The notes beneath the pieces were generated by a model. That model ran no database searches and was not told the DNA's origin. It saw only the letters and a program-made list of their open reading frames with translations. 64,000 bases of DNA. Origin: Sipunculus nudus (taxonomy: Eukaryota > Annelida > Sipuncula > Golfingiida > Sipunculidae). Below are positions 1-10,615 of this stretch, piece by piece (position 1 is the first letter of the stretch; the number at the start of each line of letters is the position of its first letter). The DNA is taken from the NCBI GenBank assembly GCA_026874595.1, contig CM049316.1, positions 26,395,339 through 26,459,338 of the forward strand, read 5' to 3'. The translations under genes were made by a program, and so were the position numbers.

Positions 1-154
1 TCAAAGCAAAGGCCTTACCTTGGTAACTGTCAAATGGGTAACAGGTTTGCAGGGTCAGGGTACCGGCAGTGTCTGTAAACATCAGGCGACCTGCTTGAAC
101 GTTCTGCACAAAATAACGCCAGCTACACGCGAGCCTCGCGAGATATAAACGCTC
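1..154 (-). other. Edge open frame with sortase-like residues, unassigned
   Basis: A minus-strand frame stays open from a stop at 155-157 to the window edge, 51 codons. It contains SWRYFVQ and, at 29-61, TLTLQTCYPFD. The second string resembles the active-site strand around the catalytic Cys of bacterial sortases (TLxTC). No sortase HxD segment was found upstream in any frame I tried. An AAG/GTAAGG splice-donor-like site follows at about 17-12, and an ACAG lies at about 73-76, so this could also be a small eukaryotic exon of about 60 bases. A chance resemblance is quite possible. Confidence 0.18.
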
Positions 155-789
155 CTAACAATACATAAATGCGACGAGAACGCATGGGAGCTAGATCGAA
201 AAACTGAGCCTATTTTCACGAATTATATACAGACAGCCGGCGTATTATTAGGATGACATGAAGAACAAGGCCCAGAGGAATAACAGGGCTGTTGTCATGA
301 TGGTCCCAATTCGGGAATAATTATCTTAAATGTTAGATAGTGTACCGACTGTCCATTTCGACTGGCTCCTGAAAACAGACATGCCCAGCAAATGTCTGTT
401 CCACTAGTACAGTCGGGTTGGAAGGTTCGACATGAAAAATTGGTGTAAAACCTGCTCTTGGTGTCATTTGATGCACCAAAGTCTTTAATATGACATATGC
501 AAAATCCACTAATTTCCCCACTTGGAAATTGTTTTTCAGAGCGGTTTAAAAAATTTATAAAATAAAAGAAAGTTGGCGACTTACATATCGAAATAAGGGA
601 CTTTATATGTTACACTTTTGATATATGATAGACCTGTGTTTGAAAAAAGTTAAAATAAATAAATTTACTTTTAAAGTTTATACAAAAAAGAAGAATTAGT
701 AAATGCTTCCAATAGAATTAAAAATTACATACAGTGAATGTTCCGCTTTATATATTGGCATGATATATAAATATATCAGTAATTTTTAA
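155..789. other. Unassigned flank left of the duplication
   Basis: No recognisable gene. A minus-strand reading frame of 62 codons (333-521) and a short hydrophobic minus-strand frame near 246-299 are present, but neither has an identifiable domain or a convincing splice structure. The sequence has no counterpart left of the second duplication unit, so the duplication boundary lies near 790. Confidence 0.5.
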
Positions 790-934
790 AGAGACACCCT
801 AGTCGTTGTCTCTGATCACAGAAATATAGATTATCCACTACTTAATGTACTCTGACTCGGAAGGGTGTTATTATGTACCCGACAATGCAATGCACACGAG
901 ACAACGAGGTTATTTTGAATGCTTGGTATACTAA

Positions 935-940
935 TTTATT
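935..940 (-). terminator. Polyadenylation signal of carboxypeptidase copy 1
   Basis: AATAAA on the minus strand, 22 bases after the stop codon. The same hexamer is kept at the matching place behind copy 2. Confidence 0.6.
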
Positions 941-961
941 CTAAAAGTACTCAGACCAGCT

Positions 962-1261
962 TTAATTATCTTGGAAGAGTTCAGGAGACCTCTCCACAAT
1001 GGCCTCGGCCATCGTCTGTAGCCCCTCCCACATCTCCTCAGCAGACTTCCGTATTTCATCTTTATGAACAATGAAGCCCCCTCCTCCGTTCCTCAGCTCC
1101 ATGCCGTAGGAGTACTTGATTCCTGCCACCACCTTTGTCCAGTCGAAAGAGCTACCGGCGGCATTGTCTGTGGCGAAAGTAGAGCCAATGATCAGCAACG
1201 GTGCCAGTGATGTGTTAGACTTTGCCAACTTTGCTCAGCATATTCACGAACTCAGTGTTAG

Positions 1262-1356
<95 letters not shown>

Positions 1357-4300
1357 GTAGAGTAAGACCAGACCACAGGCACTTGACACAATGTATTCAC
1401 CGGGTGAGCGATATTACAAGCATCACTTGGTCCATCACCCTGTCACACATCTCACCAACCATCCCACTAATTAAACACGGTTCCCTTACTTTGACTGCCC
1501 ATCAACCTAGTTTATGCTAAAATCACCTCTAAATAAAGCTTAAAACAACTTTTATATCTTCTTACTTGGCTGCTTCCATTATGCATTAATTTACCACAAG
1601 GTATGAATGCTGACATAAACACACGACAGGTTATGCACAGTGATCGTGATGAATGTTAATGAATATTCATATATTAAGAGCAACAGGCCACATAATGCTG
1701 GTGTCTTCATAAACACCGGAATACCAAGTCTACGGGGGTAAAGGTATAATGCTAACCCAATAATCAAACTAGCCTATTTTGTAAGCAGAACACTCACAAA
1801 CCACTGCATAATCACCATACAACTCCCGAAATTGGTAGGGGATTCCCACGCAGAACTTTTTTGATATGTTAAGAAATTCTTCTTTTCTAATTTTCTCTTA
1901 CATTGCATGATCTCTTGCTTTTAAAGGGGATCGGATGCTATCAGTTTGAAAAAAAATTATCAGAACAGTACATTTGCATGTTAATAGTACATGTTTTAAT
2001 GGAGTGTTTCCATAAACTGGTACCTACTGCTATATAAACCCTTTAAGTGTAAAGCCTTCACCTGCATGATTGGCGGGCAAATATAATGAAGTGAACCCGC
2101 AGTTTCTGGGAACTATATGGTGACTTTTCAGTGGTTTGTGAGGCAGTTAAGTTACTTTTATCATTTTCGATTCAACAAGGCATGATCATTCTTTGTCCCC
2201 TCTACATACACGAACACTCAGTGTCAATTGTTTCCGACAGGTGCCGCTGGTGTTACAGAAATGGATGCTTGACGCTTTCTATAAAAAAAGGCAACACTCA
2301 CACATTAATTCTCCAGGTGACCCAACAGTAAACTTCAAACCATGTACATTTTCGATGGCATCCACGGCCTTGGTTGCTACGTATTTCTTAAAATAACAAA
2401 AAAAAATGGTTGTACAGGCATCCTGTGCGAAATACACTTTTCATATGCAAGGTCTTTGGCCAATATGTTCTAAATCATTAACTATATTTTTTATGTGGGG
2501 AAAATGCTAATGTACCATTATGGTCATTACATGTTTAAAAATTCATTGGTACATTTGTTTTGCTATGTCAATAAGATATATATATGTAGAAACAGATATT
2601 GATCTGTGATGGTGTCACGAATGATAATGATATTTTACAGCTAACACAAAAGAACACATAAGAACACCACAGATAACTTCACTCTATTCACTATAATTTC
2701 CTCGATTGCGTCAAATGTTTTCCTTCATTCCTCTAATTCATCACCTAAAACTGAATATTAATTTATGAAATAAATTCCTTTGGAAAGGCCTGGATCTTTA
2801 TTTAAATTATAATGAAACTGTACACCAGTTATTTTAAAGTTCTAAATTTCATTTAATACCAAGCCCTGGATCATCATTAATAAGCAATTAATCAGTCATC
2901 GATGACTTTAGATAATGCGGCTTAAACATGTTATTAACTTCACTAGTAAAAAAAAAGAGTGCAGCTTCCTTTAAAACAAAAGTATAAATATTTACATTCA
3001 CATTGTCGAGCGCGTATGACTGATATTTTTTTTCAAAGCTACTGTTGCTGTCCTTGTGTAACATTGGGGTTAACCCCCCCCCCCCCCCCGATTAATTAAC
3101 AATTAATTGATTAATTAATATTAGATATAGCAGAACATTTACCAAGTCGTCGATGTCCGACGGCGGGGTGTTGGTATAACCATAAGGCAGCAGCCAGGCT
3201 GGCATATATCCATGTAAACTGACGTACGCAATAAAGGCATCGGAGGACCGCAAAAGGAAGTCTGATATGGCCCTTGTTTCCGGTTCCGAGAAAGCGTTTG
3301 GTCCGGCGTATATCCCGTAATCACACGGATCAGTACTTGCGCAACCTGAGGCTGACCAGGGGTTATCGCAAGTCCTGTTAGGGTTCAATGAACAGCAATC
3401 TGTGGCCAATGACAAAAGTCAGACATTAATGAAACTGATAAGCACTCAGAGAGCGCATACCTCCACCATGGCTAAATCTGTAGTACAAACCACTTCCCAT
3501 GGTAGAGTGATAATCTACAGACAATGCTATTTCAGATTTTGATACTGATAAAATCTTTGTAAAAATCCTATGAAAGCCATTATATATGAATCACATATTG
3601 ACCATATTATAGGTAGGGTTAAAGAAATAATCGGTGTCTTACAATTTTGGCATTTTTTTTCTAGTCGGTGTATATAAACGGATTACAGTTAGAAAAAAAA
3701 AGAATTGCCAAAATTGTAAAATTAACAGTAATCGGTTATTATAAGCGGAAAACAGTTAGTGTATATTTTACAATTAACCATTTTCATCAACTTTCTTACT
3801 TTTCATGAAATACACATATATATATTACAAATTTGATTTGAAGAAAATATGACACAGAGCGACAGAGATCGTTACCCAGCCAGTGGTAGCCCCAGTTACG
3901 GTTGGGGTCAACTCCGTAGCATCTAGAACCCTCTGTGTGACTTCTTGTCTTCCTCCAACACCGGTCCTAAAGAGATTTGGGATTTGATTGGGTAGCAGCA
4001 TAAACATTTCACTTTTACCTTCTGTTTATACCTGAATATAAATTGGAACTGTTCCTGGTTACCTGGCGTTTTCTTCCTATGCATTAATATGCCAGTAGCT
4101 TCTAAGTTAGTTAAGTTTTATTTAAACGATTATGCTTGAGGGAAATTAATAAATGGCGTAGAGTCCCTAAATATGCGTTTCAGGAATCAGAGAAAGTAAC
4201 GTAGGCGTTGAATGTCTATACTCTGTTCCAACACCCGCGTCCATCTGATTTTTTTGCGATATTTCTTTGAACATAGTTTCGTTTGCCATCACAGATTAGG

Positions 4301-7300
4301 CTTTAATCAAACGAGACAGTGTGGCGATTTTTTTTATTATTTAATTACATTTGAAGTAAACATATAATCTTTGGAAGCAGGGAATTTTTTTACCTGTTCA
4401 GAAAGAGCTACAACAACGATGGCGTCATTGCAAGTGGCCATATCTGTTATATAGGTGAGATGTAGGTTTGAAGTACATGTAACAACATTATGACGTACAA
4501 ATACCAATTCTCTATGAATCCTCAAATTGATGAAGTTTGATATGGTCAGCTTTTGTCGTCACTGATATATATGTCGCAATATGTACATATGATCAGTATT
4601 TTTCTTTCCGAATCAATCATTTAGGAGAGCATTTTGATGTTAGACAATCGCAACATTTGTGTGATTTGCCTCTGAGGTAAATACAGGTTAGCTTGCATTG
4701 GTGCTTTTTTTTATCACAAAAAACAGGTTGACAGGATAAGTTGAATGGAGAATAGGCTAACTGTCCCCTGCTGCTTGGTATTGGTGGTTAAACTTTAACA
4801 GGATAAAGTTTCAACAATTGGCGAGCTTGTGCGTCTTGATTTTATTCAGAATAAATAACATATAGAACTCTTAATAATCACATGTGTTCATTTTTTTCCG
4901 TTCATCTTTATTCAACAGAAAGTGCCGACTAAAGGCTAAGGAATTATTCCATACTAATAATTCCTTTTATTGTTAGAAACCCCTTTTACTGATTTTCACT
5001 GATTAATCAGATTATTTTGTAATTCCTCAATTTGACCAATTAATGAGCTATAAAAAGGGAGGTACATATGCGATAACGATAAGCCACATTATCAACAAAG
5101 CAGTTCTTTCTATTACTCAAGTTAAGTAACTCCAGGGGTTTTTAAATAAATTCTCTGGCTGAGAGCCATATACAAAGAATTAACAAATGCTGAAGAAAAC
5201 ATAACCTGTCATTTGTGTCATCAAACTACTCACGGTGGTCACAGTGTACTCAAACCCGTCAGGGTTTGCGATAGGCAAGATGTACCAGTTAAATCTGTCA
5301 ACCAGAGCAGTAACACGGTCGTCTTGTCCGTATCCCAGAACCAGCTGAAATTTTAATATAAAAAGAGTATCATTAGACTTTGCCAATTTGAAAACCTGTC
5401 GTACCAACAAAGTGAGTTTATCAAATGGTAATGTAAGATATTTACGACAACTCTGCGCAGGTTTCTTCTCACTAAAGTCTGACTCTGCTGGTTAATGATT
5501 GTGGGTAAAGAAACCCTTTACTCACAATTCACTGGGGCTTCTAAATACACTAGCGATGTAGGCATAAAATTTAGTGAGTCAGTAGATATATTCAAATATG
5601 TTGAATCACAATTGTTTTAAGGCAATTTACCTCATCTTGAATGATTTTTTTAGTAAGCACTAATTGCAAAAGGTGATGTTTTATAAGCATGTACATGTGC
5701 AATGTAAACAGAATCCTTTTTTTCTTGAATTGTGACTACTTTGACGTTTGACATTCGAGACATGTAGTCCCGTCCCACAATCCGTTACTGGAAGAGGTTT
5801 GTTTTAAATTGAAACGACCTCTCCCTTAAGAGTGATTTACGACATGTCGTAAATATTCTCGACCGGGACCAGAATAACGAATGGATGGTCCTACGGCGGG
5901 ATTTTGCTGTCTTTATTGCGAAATAAATAATTGTTTTATCAAACTATGGGTAGTACGGATTGAATGTGAAACTTGATTAATTTTAGATGAGGAATACAAG
6001 AAGAACCTTACCTGTGTGATGACGTAGACAGCAGTAGGCGCGGTTATCCACTCCCGGGCATGAATATTAGCATCTATCCAGATCGAGGGCTTGTTTCCAG
6101 TGGATTTACCAATCTAGGGAATTCAGTTTAAAAGGACATAATGCTAGTGTATATGTTATAAATACCTTTGACTCCTATCTTGAACTATCGCTATTTATAA
6201 ATCTGAGGTCGACGGGTTTAGTCATATTCAGCAGTTTTGTTAAAGAATGTTAGCTATTGGTGTAAAAATCAACCTTAAGTGATTAATCTATCTCTCATTT
6301 CGACCGGTGGGGTTGTCCCTTATGATTTATGCATGTAGGCATAAGAGCCATTATCCATGACATGGCTAAATATTATCAGGCAGACTTGCATCAGCGGTTT
6401 TACCTTCGCATTACCAAAATTGCCTACATGATGAAAGACCCTCGCACACAGAAAGCTTAAATAGCAGACTAGAGACTCGCTAAATAGGCACATTCCTCTG
6501 CCAAGACAAAATAATTCTACTGGGCGCTATTTAATGGTTTTGTCCCTGACTCATGGCCATAGACAACGGACAAATCAACCAACGAATTAAGAGACAAACA
6601 CACAGGCACGGATGAATGTCTAAAATTCGGAGGATACTTAACAGATCGTGTGTACCTTTATGACGTTCAGTGACATGTTTTATGAAAATATAACATTCTG
6701 GGGGGGGGGGGGGGGGGTACTTAATAGATCGTGTTACCTTAATGACTGTCAGTGGATTGTTTTATGAAAATATAACGTTGGGGGTAGGGGGGGGGGGGGG
6801 TTACTTTTCAGATCCTGTGTACCTTTATGACGTTCAGTGGCCTGTTTTCTGTAGAGAATCCGATATTTATTATCTCGACGAGATCAGGTCTAACTTGAGG
6901 TCCAAAGTCCATCCAGTGGTTGATCTGTTTCAGTAAATTAGAAACACAAGATCATAAAACAAACAAGAAATCTGCATCTCAAGGAATACAAGCCTCCACC
7001 ATGCGGGCATTCACTTATTCGGCCCATATTCTCAAACTTTGTGAATATTACTTGATGACAGTCTTGAAACAGGATTTACGGTTGATTCACACCAAAATGC
7101 AATTGCTTCTTCCTTGGGCCATTCCTGAAATACACTGAAAACTTCATGAGGTTCCGTTATATTGTTAACAAACACACACTTCATACAAACACACACAGAA
7201 TTGAGCAACATTTTTGGGAAAAGTACTGGGATTAAATTTCCACTGCATTATGCAATATGGCCAGTATAAGATTACACATAATACATATAAGAATTATTTA

Positions 7301-9217
7301 TCAGAACGCGTCCATGTTTTCTGTATTTCAGTCTTGATTAACTGCCCCGAAAATTGCAATAGTAACACTGTGTATGGTGTATGAATTAAAGAAAATAAAA
7401 AAGAGATGGACACAAATATTCTCCATTTTTCTTAATATATATATATTTTTTTAACATCCTTTCTAAAAAGAAAATTAGGGTATGATCTATCACTCTTAAA
7501 TATGTCATGTTTTAATCCTAAAATGTACAATTTCGTCATTATAAAAGCTTTAGCCGTCCTACCTGTTCTCTATTTTGGGTGTTTACCTCAGTACTGGTAA
7601 ACCAAATTTCTTTTATAGGATTGTATATGTTTAATTATTCACTTACCTCTGCATGCCTGGCGACTTTGCCAATAATTGAACTGTTGTAAAATAAAACATC
7701 CAGTTGTTCCTCCTCCGAGAGAGAACTGCGGCGCACCCTGGTGGTGTGCTCATGAAGCGCTCGTTTGACCTCGCTTTCGCTGACGTCAGAAGGAAGGTCT
7801 TCTTCTTCCTCTTCGAGTTCTATCTCCCTGGAAAAAAAATTGTATGGCGTCTAGTGACGTCCATCGGCGTCGACTGAAACTAATTGTTCGGGTTACATCA
7901 TTGACAGTGGAATTAAGGGTGAGATTTGCTGAGGATGTGGTTTATAAGTAGACTGATAAAAAGGAAAAAGGTTGATTAATAACGTAACTCAGATCCTTCG
8001 GTCATGTTCATTTAACAAATTCAATTTTTTGTCAATCTTTAAAGCTTAATTTTTCAAATGGTTGCATGTTTAAAGTTTTTCACTTTTAGGAAGAATATTA
8101 AATATTCCGGATTTAAAAAATGTTTGAAACATGTTTGAAACTGATTTATTTAAAACGCATATTGACCCTATATGTTTGGAACTAAGGGCTGAATTTTGTT
8201 AACGCATAATAACCTTTAACAAAGGATATCTGAGCAAATAAAAATTTCCACGTCAATATATTTTGTTTGGGTTTGTGGTTTACAGTGTAATAAATGGAAC
8301 ATGCAAGAAAGGGTTTTCTAAAAAAAATAGACCCTTAGTAATGACGGTTGAACCAGCAGATATTTCACTTGTCTTGAACCAGAGAAGATTTACAACAATC
8401 AATTTCACGATTCCTGGTGGGACAATGACCAATTAGCTCTATGGATACTTAGGTAATATATACATAGTACAAATGCTTTAAAATTTATTAAAAAAAAATA
8501 TACGTTTCTCATCGCTCTGAATAAAGTTAAAGTATAAATTCCATTGTTATACTTCTCTTAGCAAAATCCCTTGAAATATTATCAATACCAAATACAATTC
8601 AGATGGAAACATCGCAGTTTAACATAGGACTACCAAACTTCCAAACGCAGTGTACCCATATACAGTACCTTTCTATGTCCTCAGTCCTGTACGGTATGCC
8701 CTCTGACCTGAAGGCTTTTATAACAGCACCGTACGAATCAGATGGCACCATCACGGTCACTCTGCTGTGGATCTGTGAGTAGTCTATTACCTGGACCTTT
8801 AAACATGAAAGTTTCCATAAGTAAGAAGCATGCCTTGCTTTAAAATGCCATTGCATTTCCTTTTGAAAATATTTAATCTGAATTAGCATTTGATTAAGAA
8901 AATAGTCCAAATGCAGTCATGATGTGTTGTATCCTGATAAAGGAGGAAAAGCCTTCGTTCAGAATTATGTTACACTTTTCATTATATATTCTACCGACTA
9001 TATCATAAGCTTCGTAGACCAGTACCTATATATAAGTATTTGAATGTATCGTGTATGCCGAGGCGTTTTGAGAGGGTGGGGGTTGTATGCAACCGTGCAC
9101 ACTAAAGCGTTCTTCTGGCCTTGATAGTGAATCTTTCTGTATCAGCGAAGCATGACTTGTGTGTCACAGCTATCGGGTTTGTATCCGTATTCGGGCCTGT
9201 TTCTATTATCCCCCGTT

Positions 9218-9259
<42 letters not shown>

Positions 9260-10405
9260 TATATAATATTATATATATTTATACTTATATACATATATAA
9301 ACAATGAGGTGCATTTGTATTTGCGTCTGTATTTGATTTAAACATGTGATTTGGATCTAAATGCATTGAGTCGCATTTTTATTCAGACTTTGGTGAGGAG
9401 CTGTCATGCGATGTCATACATGATACCGGAGATAATTTGTGTATTTAATACTTAAAATCACAGAAACAATCACATTTAATAAATTTAGGCTCTTGTTAAG
9501 TAGTTACTGTCATGCAAAGGTGAAATGTCCAATTAATCTTAATGTCTGAATGAAATATTGGTTTAAACCATGATATTTTAAGATACTATATTGCATGTAT
9601 AATTCACACACCTGGTATATCAATAGGTCCATTTAAATAAGATTATAGTGTTGTACGAATTTTCTTGAATAAGGTGGTTACCTGAAGTTGCGCTAGTTCG
9701 CCAATAAATTCAACATGTCTGGCGTTGCGAACATACATTGTCAGCATAATATGCCTGTAAATAAAAAGAAGCCGTACAATAAGTTAAAATCATTAATTCG
9801 ATTTTCTAACCTATCTTGACAGCGATATAGATTATCAGGGATTGTGAAACGGAATGTAAGCTGTGTACTGATGAATTTTTTTTCACAGGTTTGGCCTGAT
9901 ATGAGAAATATATTTTATAAAATGCTCGAGCGGATCTGAAGCTTGATGGAATACGGAATTGGTTAGCTCCTTACATTTGCCTCTCTGGTTAATCGTCCAA
10001 GACAGTTGTAGGAATTTAATCAAAGGGTGAATGAAAACAGTTTTTATCTTTATGACTTTGTCCTTCTAAGCACAAATGTGTTTTGCATTTGCCTAATCTG
10101 AGGTAAATATACTTATCTGGTGTTTAAATTAAGGACCAATATGGATCCTACAGTAGAAAGGTAAATGCTTGGAAAATATAAAATTATCTACCACATCAGT
10201 ACATAGTATTGATAATTAATCTTTCACTGATTAATATTTACATATAAATACGGAACAATATGTAGCATGCTGTAATAATATCCCATTTTATATGAAACAC
10301 AGGACCTTACCCTTTGCATTCCCTGTGCATTCCATCAGCGGTCTCAAGAACAAGCAAAATGATGCTTAGATAGAGGACAAAGCTGACACTGGAAATCCTC
10401 CTCAT
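962..10405 (-). CDS. Secreted metallocarboxypeptidase A/B-type zymogen, intact copy, 11 exons
   Basis: Coding exons, read 5' to 3' on the minus strand: 10405-10311, 9754-9682, 8796-8669, 7827-7647, 6924-6823, 6113-6012, 5344-5234, 3966-3876, 3399-3143, 2386-2302 and 1167-962 (TAA at 962-964). All introns are GT-AG and phases join without a shift, giving 476 residues. Residues 1-26 form a signal peptide. The prodomain reaches a furin-like RVRR at 129-132, after an acidic EEEEED stretch. The M14 peptidase domain has zinc ligands H211 and E214 (IHAREW) and H357 (SLHGY), WRKTRS and DPNRNW for substrate binding, catalytic Y409 (codon split T/AC across the last intron) and E432 (MELRN). The position equivalent to CPA residue 255 is Phe, so hydrophobic C-terminal residues are the likely substrates (inference). 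It is longer than typical pancreatic zymogens (about 420) because of the acidic linker. It is probably a secreted digestive exopeptidase. Confidence 0.9.
1266..1353. repeat. Compound (CT)n(TA)n microsatellite in the last intron
   Basis: A CT run passes directly into a TA run, about 88 bases in all. It lies in the last intron of carboxypeptidase copy 1 and is absent from the same intron of copy 2. A compound array of the same order sits at 26627-26706. Confidence 0.95.
3074..3089. repeat. C16 homopolymer beside the exon 9 donor
   Basis: On the transcribed strand this is a G16 tract about 50 bases into intron 9 of copy 1. Copy 2 has a C15 tract (15983-15997) at the matching place. Confidence 0.9.
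6634..6800 (-). repeat. Two decayed tandem copies of the exon 5 donor region
   Basis: Two units of about 83 bases (6634-6717 and 6718-6800) repeat the last 20 or so bases of exon 5, its donor and part of the following intron. They sit next to the true site at 6822/6823. Each ends in a G run (G18 at 6700-6717, G14 at 6787-6800). Donor-like AAG/GT sequences remain at 6656/6655 and 6738/6737. Copy 2 of the gene has a single unit. Confidence 0.8.
9221..9300. repeat. (TA)n microsatellite in intron 2 of copy 1
   Basis: TA-dinucleotide array with a few interruptions in the second intron of carboxypeptidase copy 1. Confidence 0.9.
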
Positions 10406-10520
10406 CTTCTACTATACGTGATGTTCACACCAATGCTGTGTTGTTAACGAAGTTTATGGCTATATGAAATTTGCAGCATGAAAATAAGCCAAGTTTGATT
10501 AGGAGAAAATTGTTAGTCAT
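10406..10520 (-). promoter_or_regulatory. Proximal promoter of carboxypeptidase copy 1 (weak TATA)
   Basis: About 60 bases upstream of the ATG, where copy 2 has TATATAAA, this copy reads CATATAGC at about 10458-10465. Further up, both copies share a conserved block ending in GAAAATTGTTAGTCATTTGTC (10500-10521 here). Conservation between paralogs is seen; promoter function is inferred. Confidence 0.4.
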
Positions 10521-10615
10521 TTGTCGATTTATATGTGTGTTATACGGGTATTATCGCATTTATGGGTATTTATCGTCTGCTATATAATTTATGCCTGTAA
10601 TGGCGGATGTCAAGA

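Larger units (their letters stand above)
790..10615 (-). repeat. Tandem duplication unit 1 (carboxypeptidase-bearing)
   Basis: This block is colinear with 13950-24435 on the same strand. Similarity starts in the 3' flank (the shared ACAATGCAATxCACACGAG stretch near 880 and 14055). It runs through ten homologous exons and ends upstream of exon 1 at the shared GGGTATTTATCGTCTGCT stretch (near 10564 and 24384). Exons and splice junctions are well kept while introns have many indels. The part between exon 4 and exon 2 does not align with unit 2. The duplication is inferred by eye; a dot plot would fix the edges. Confidence 0.85.
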
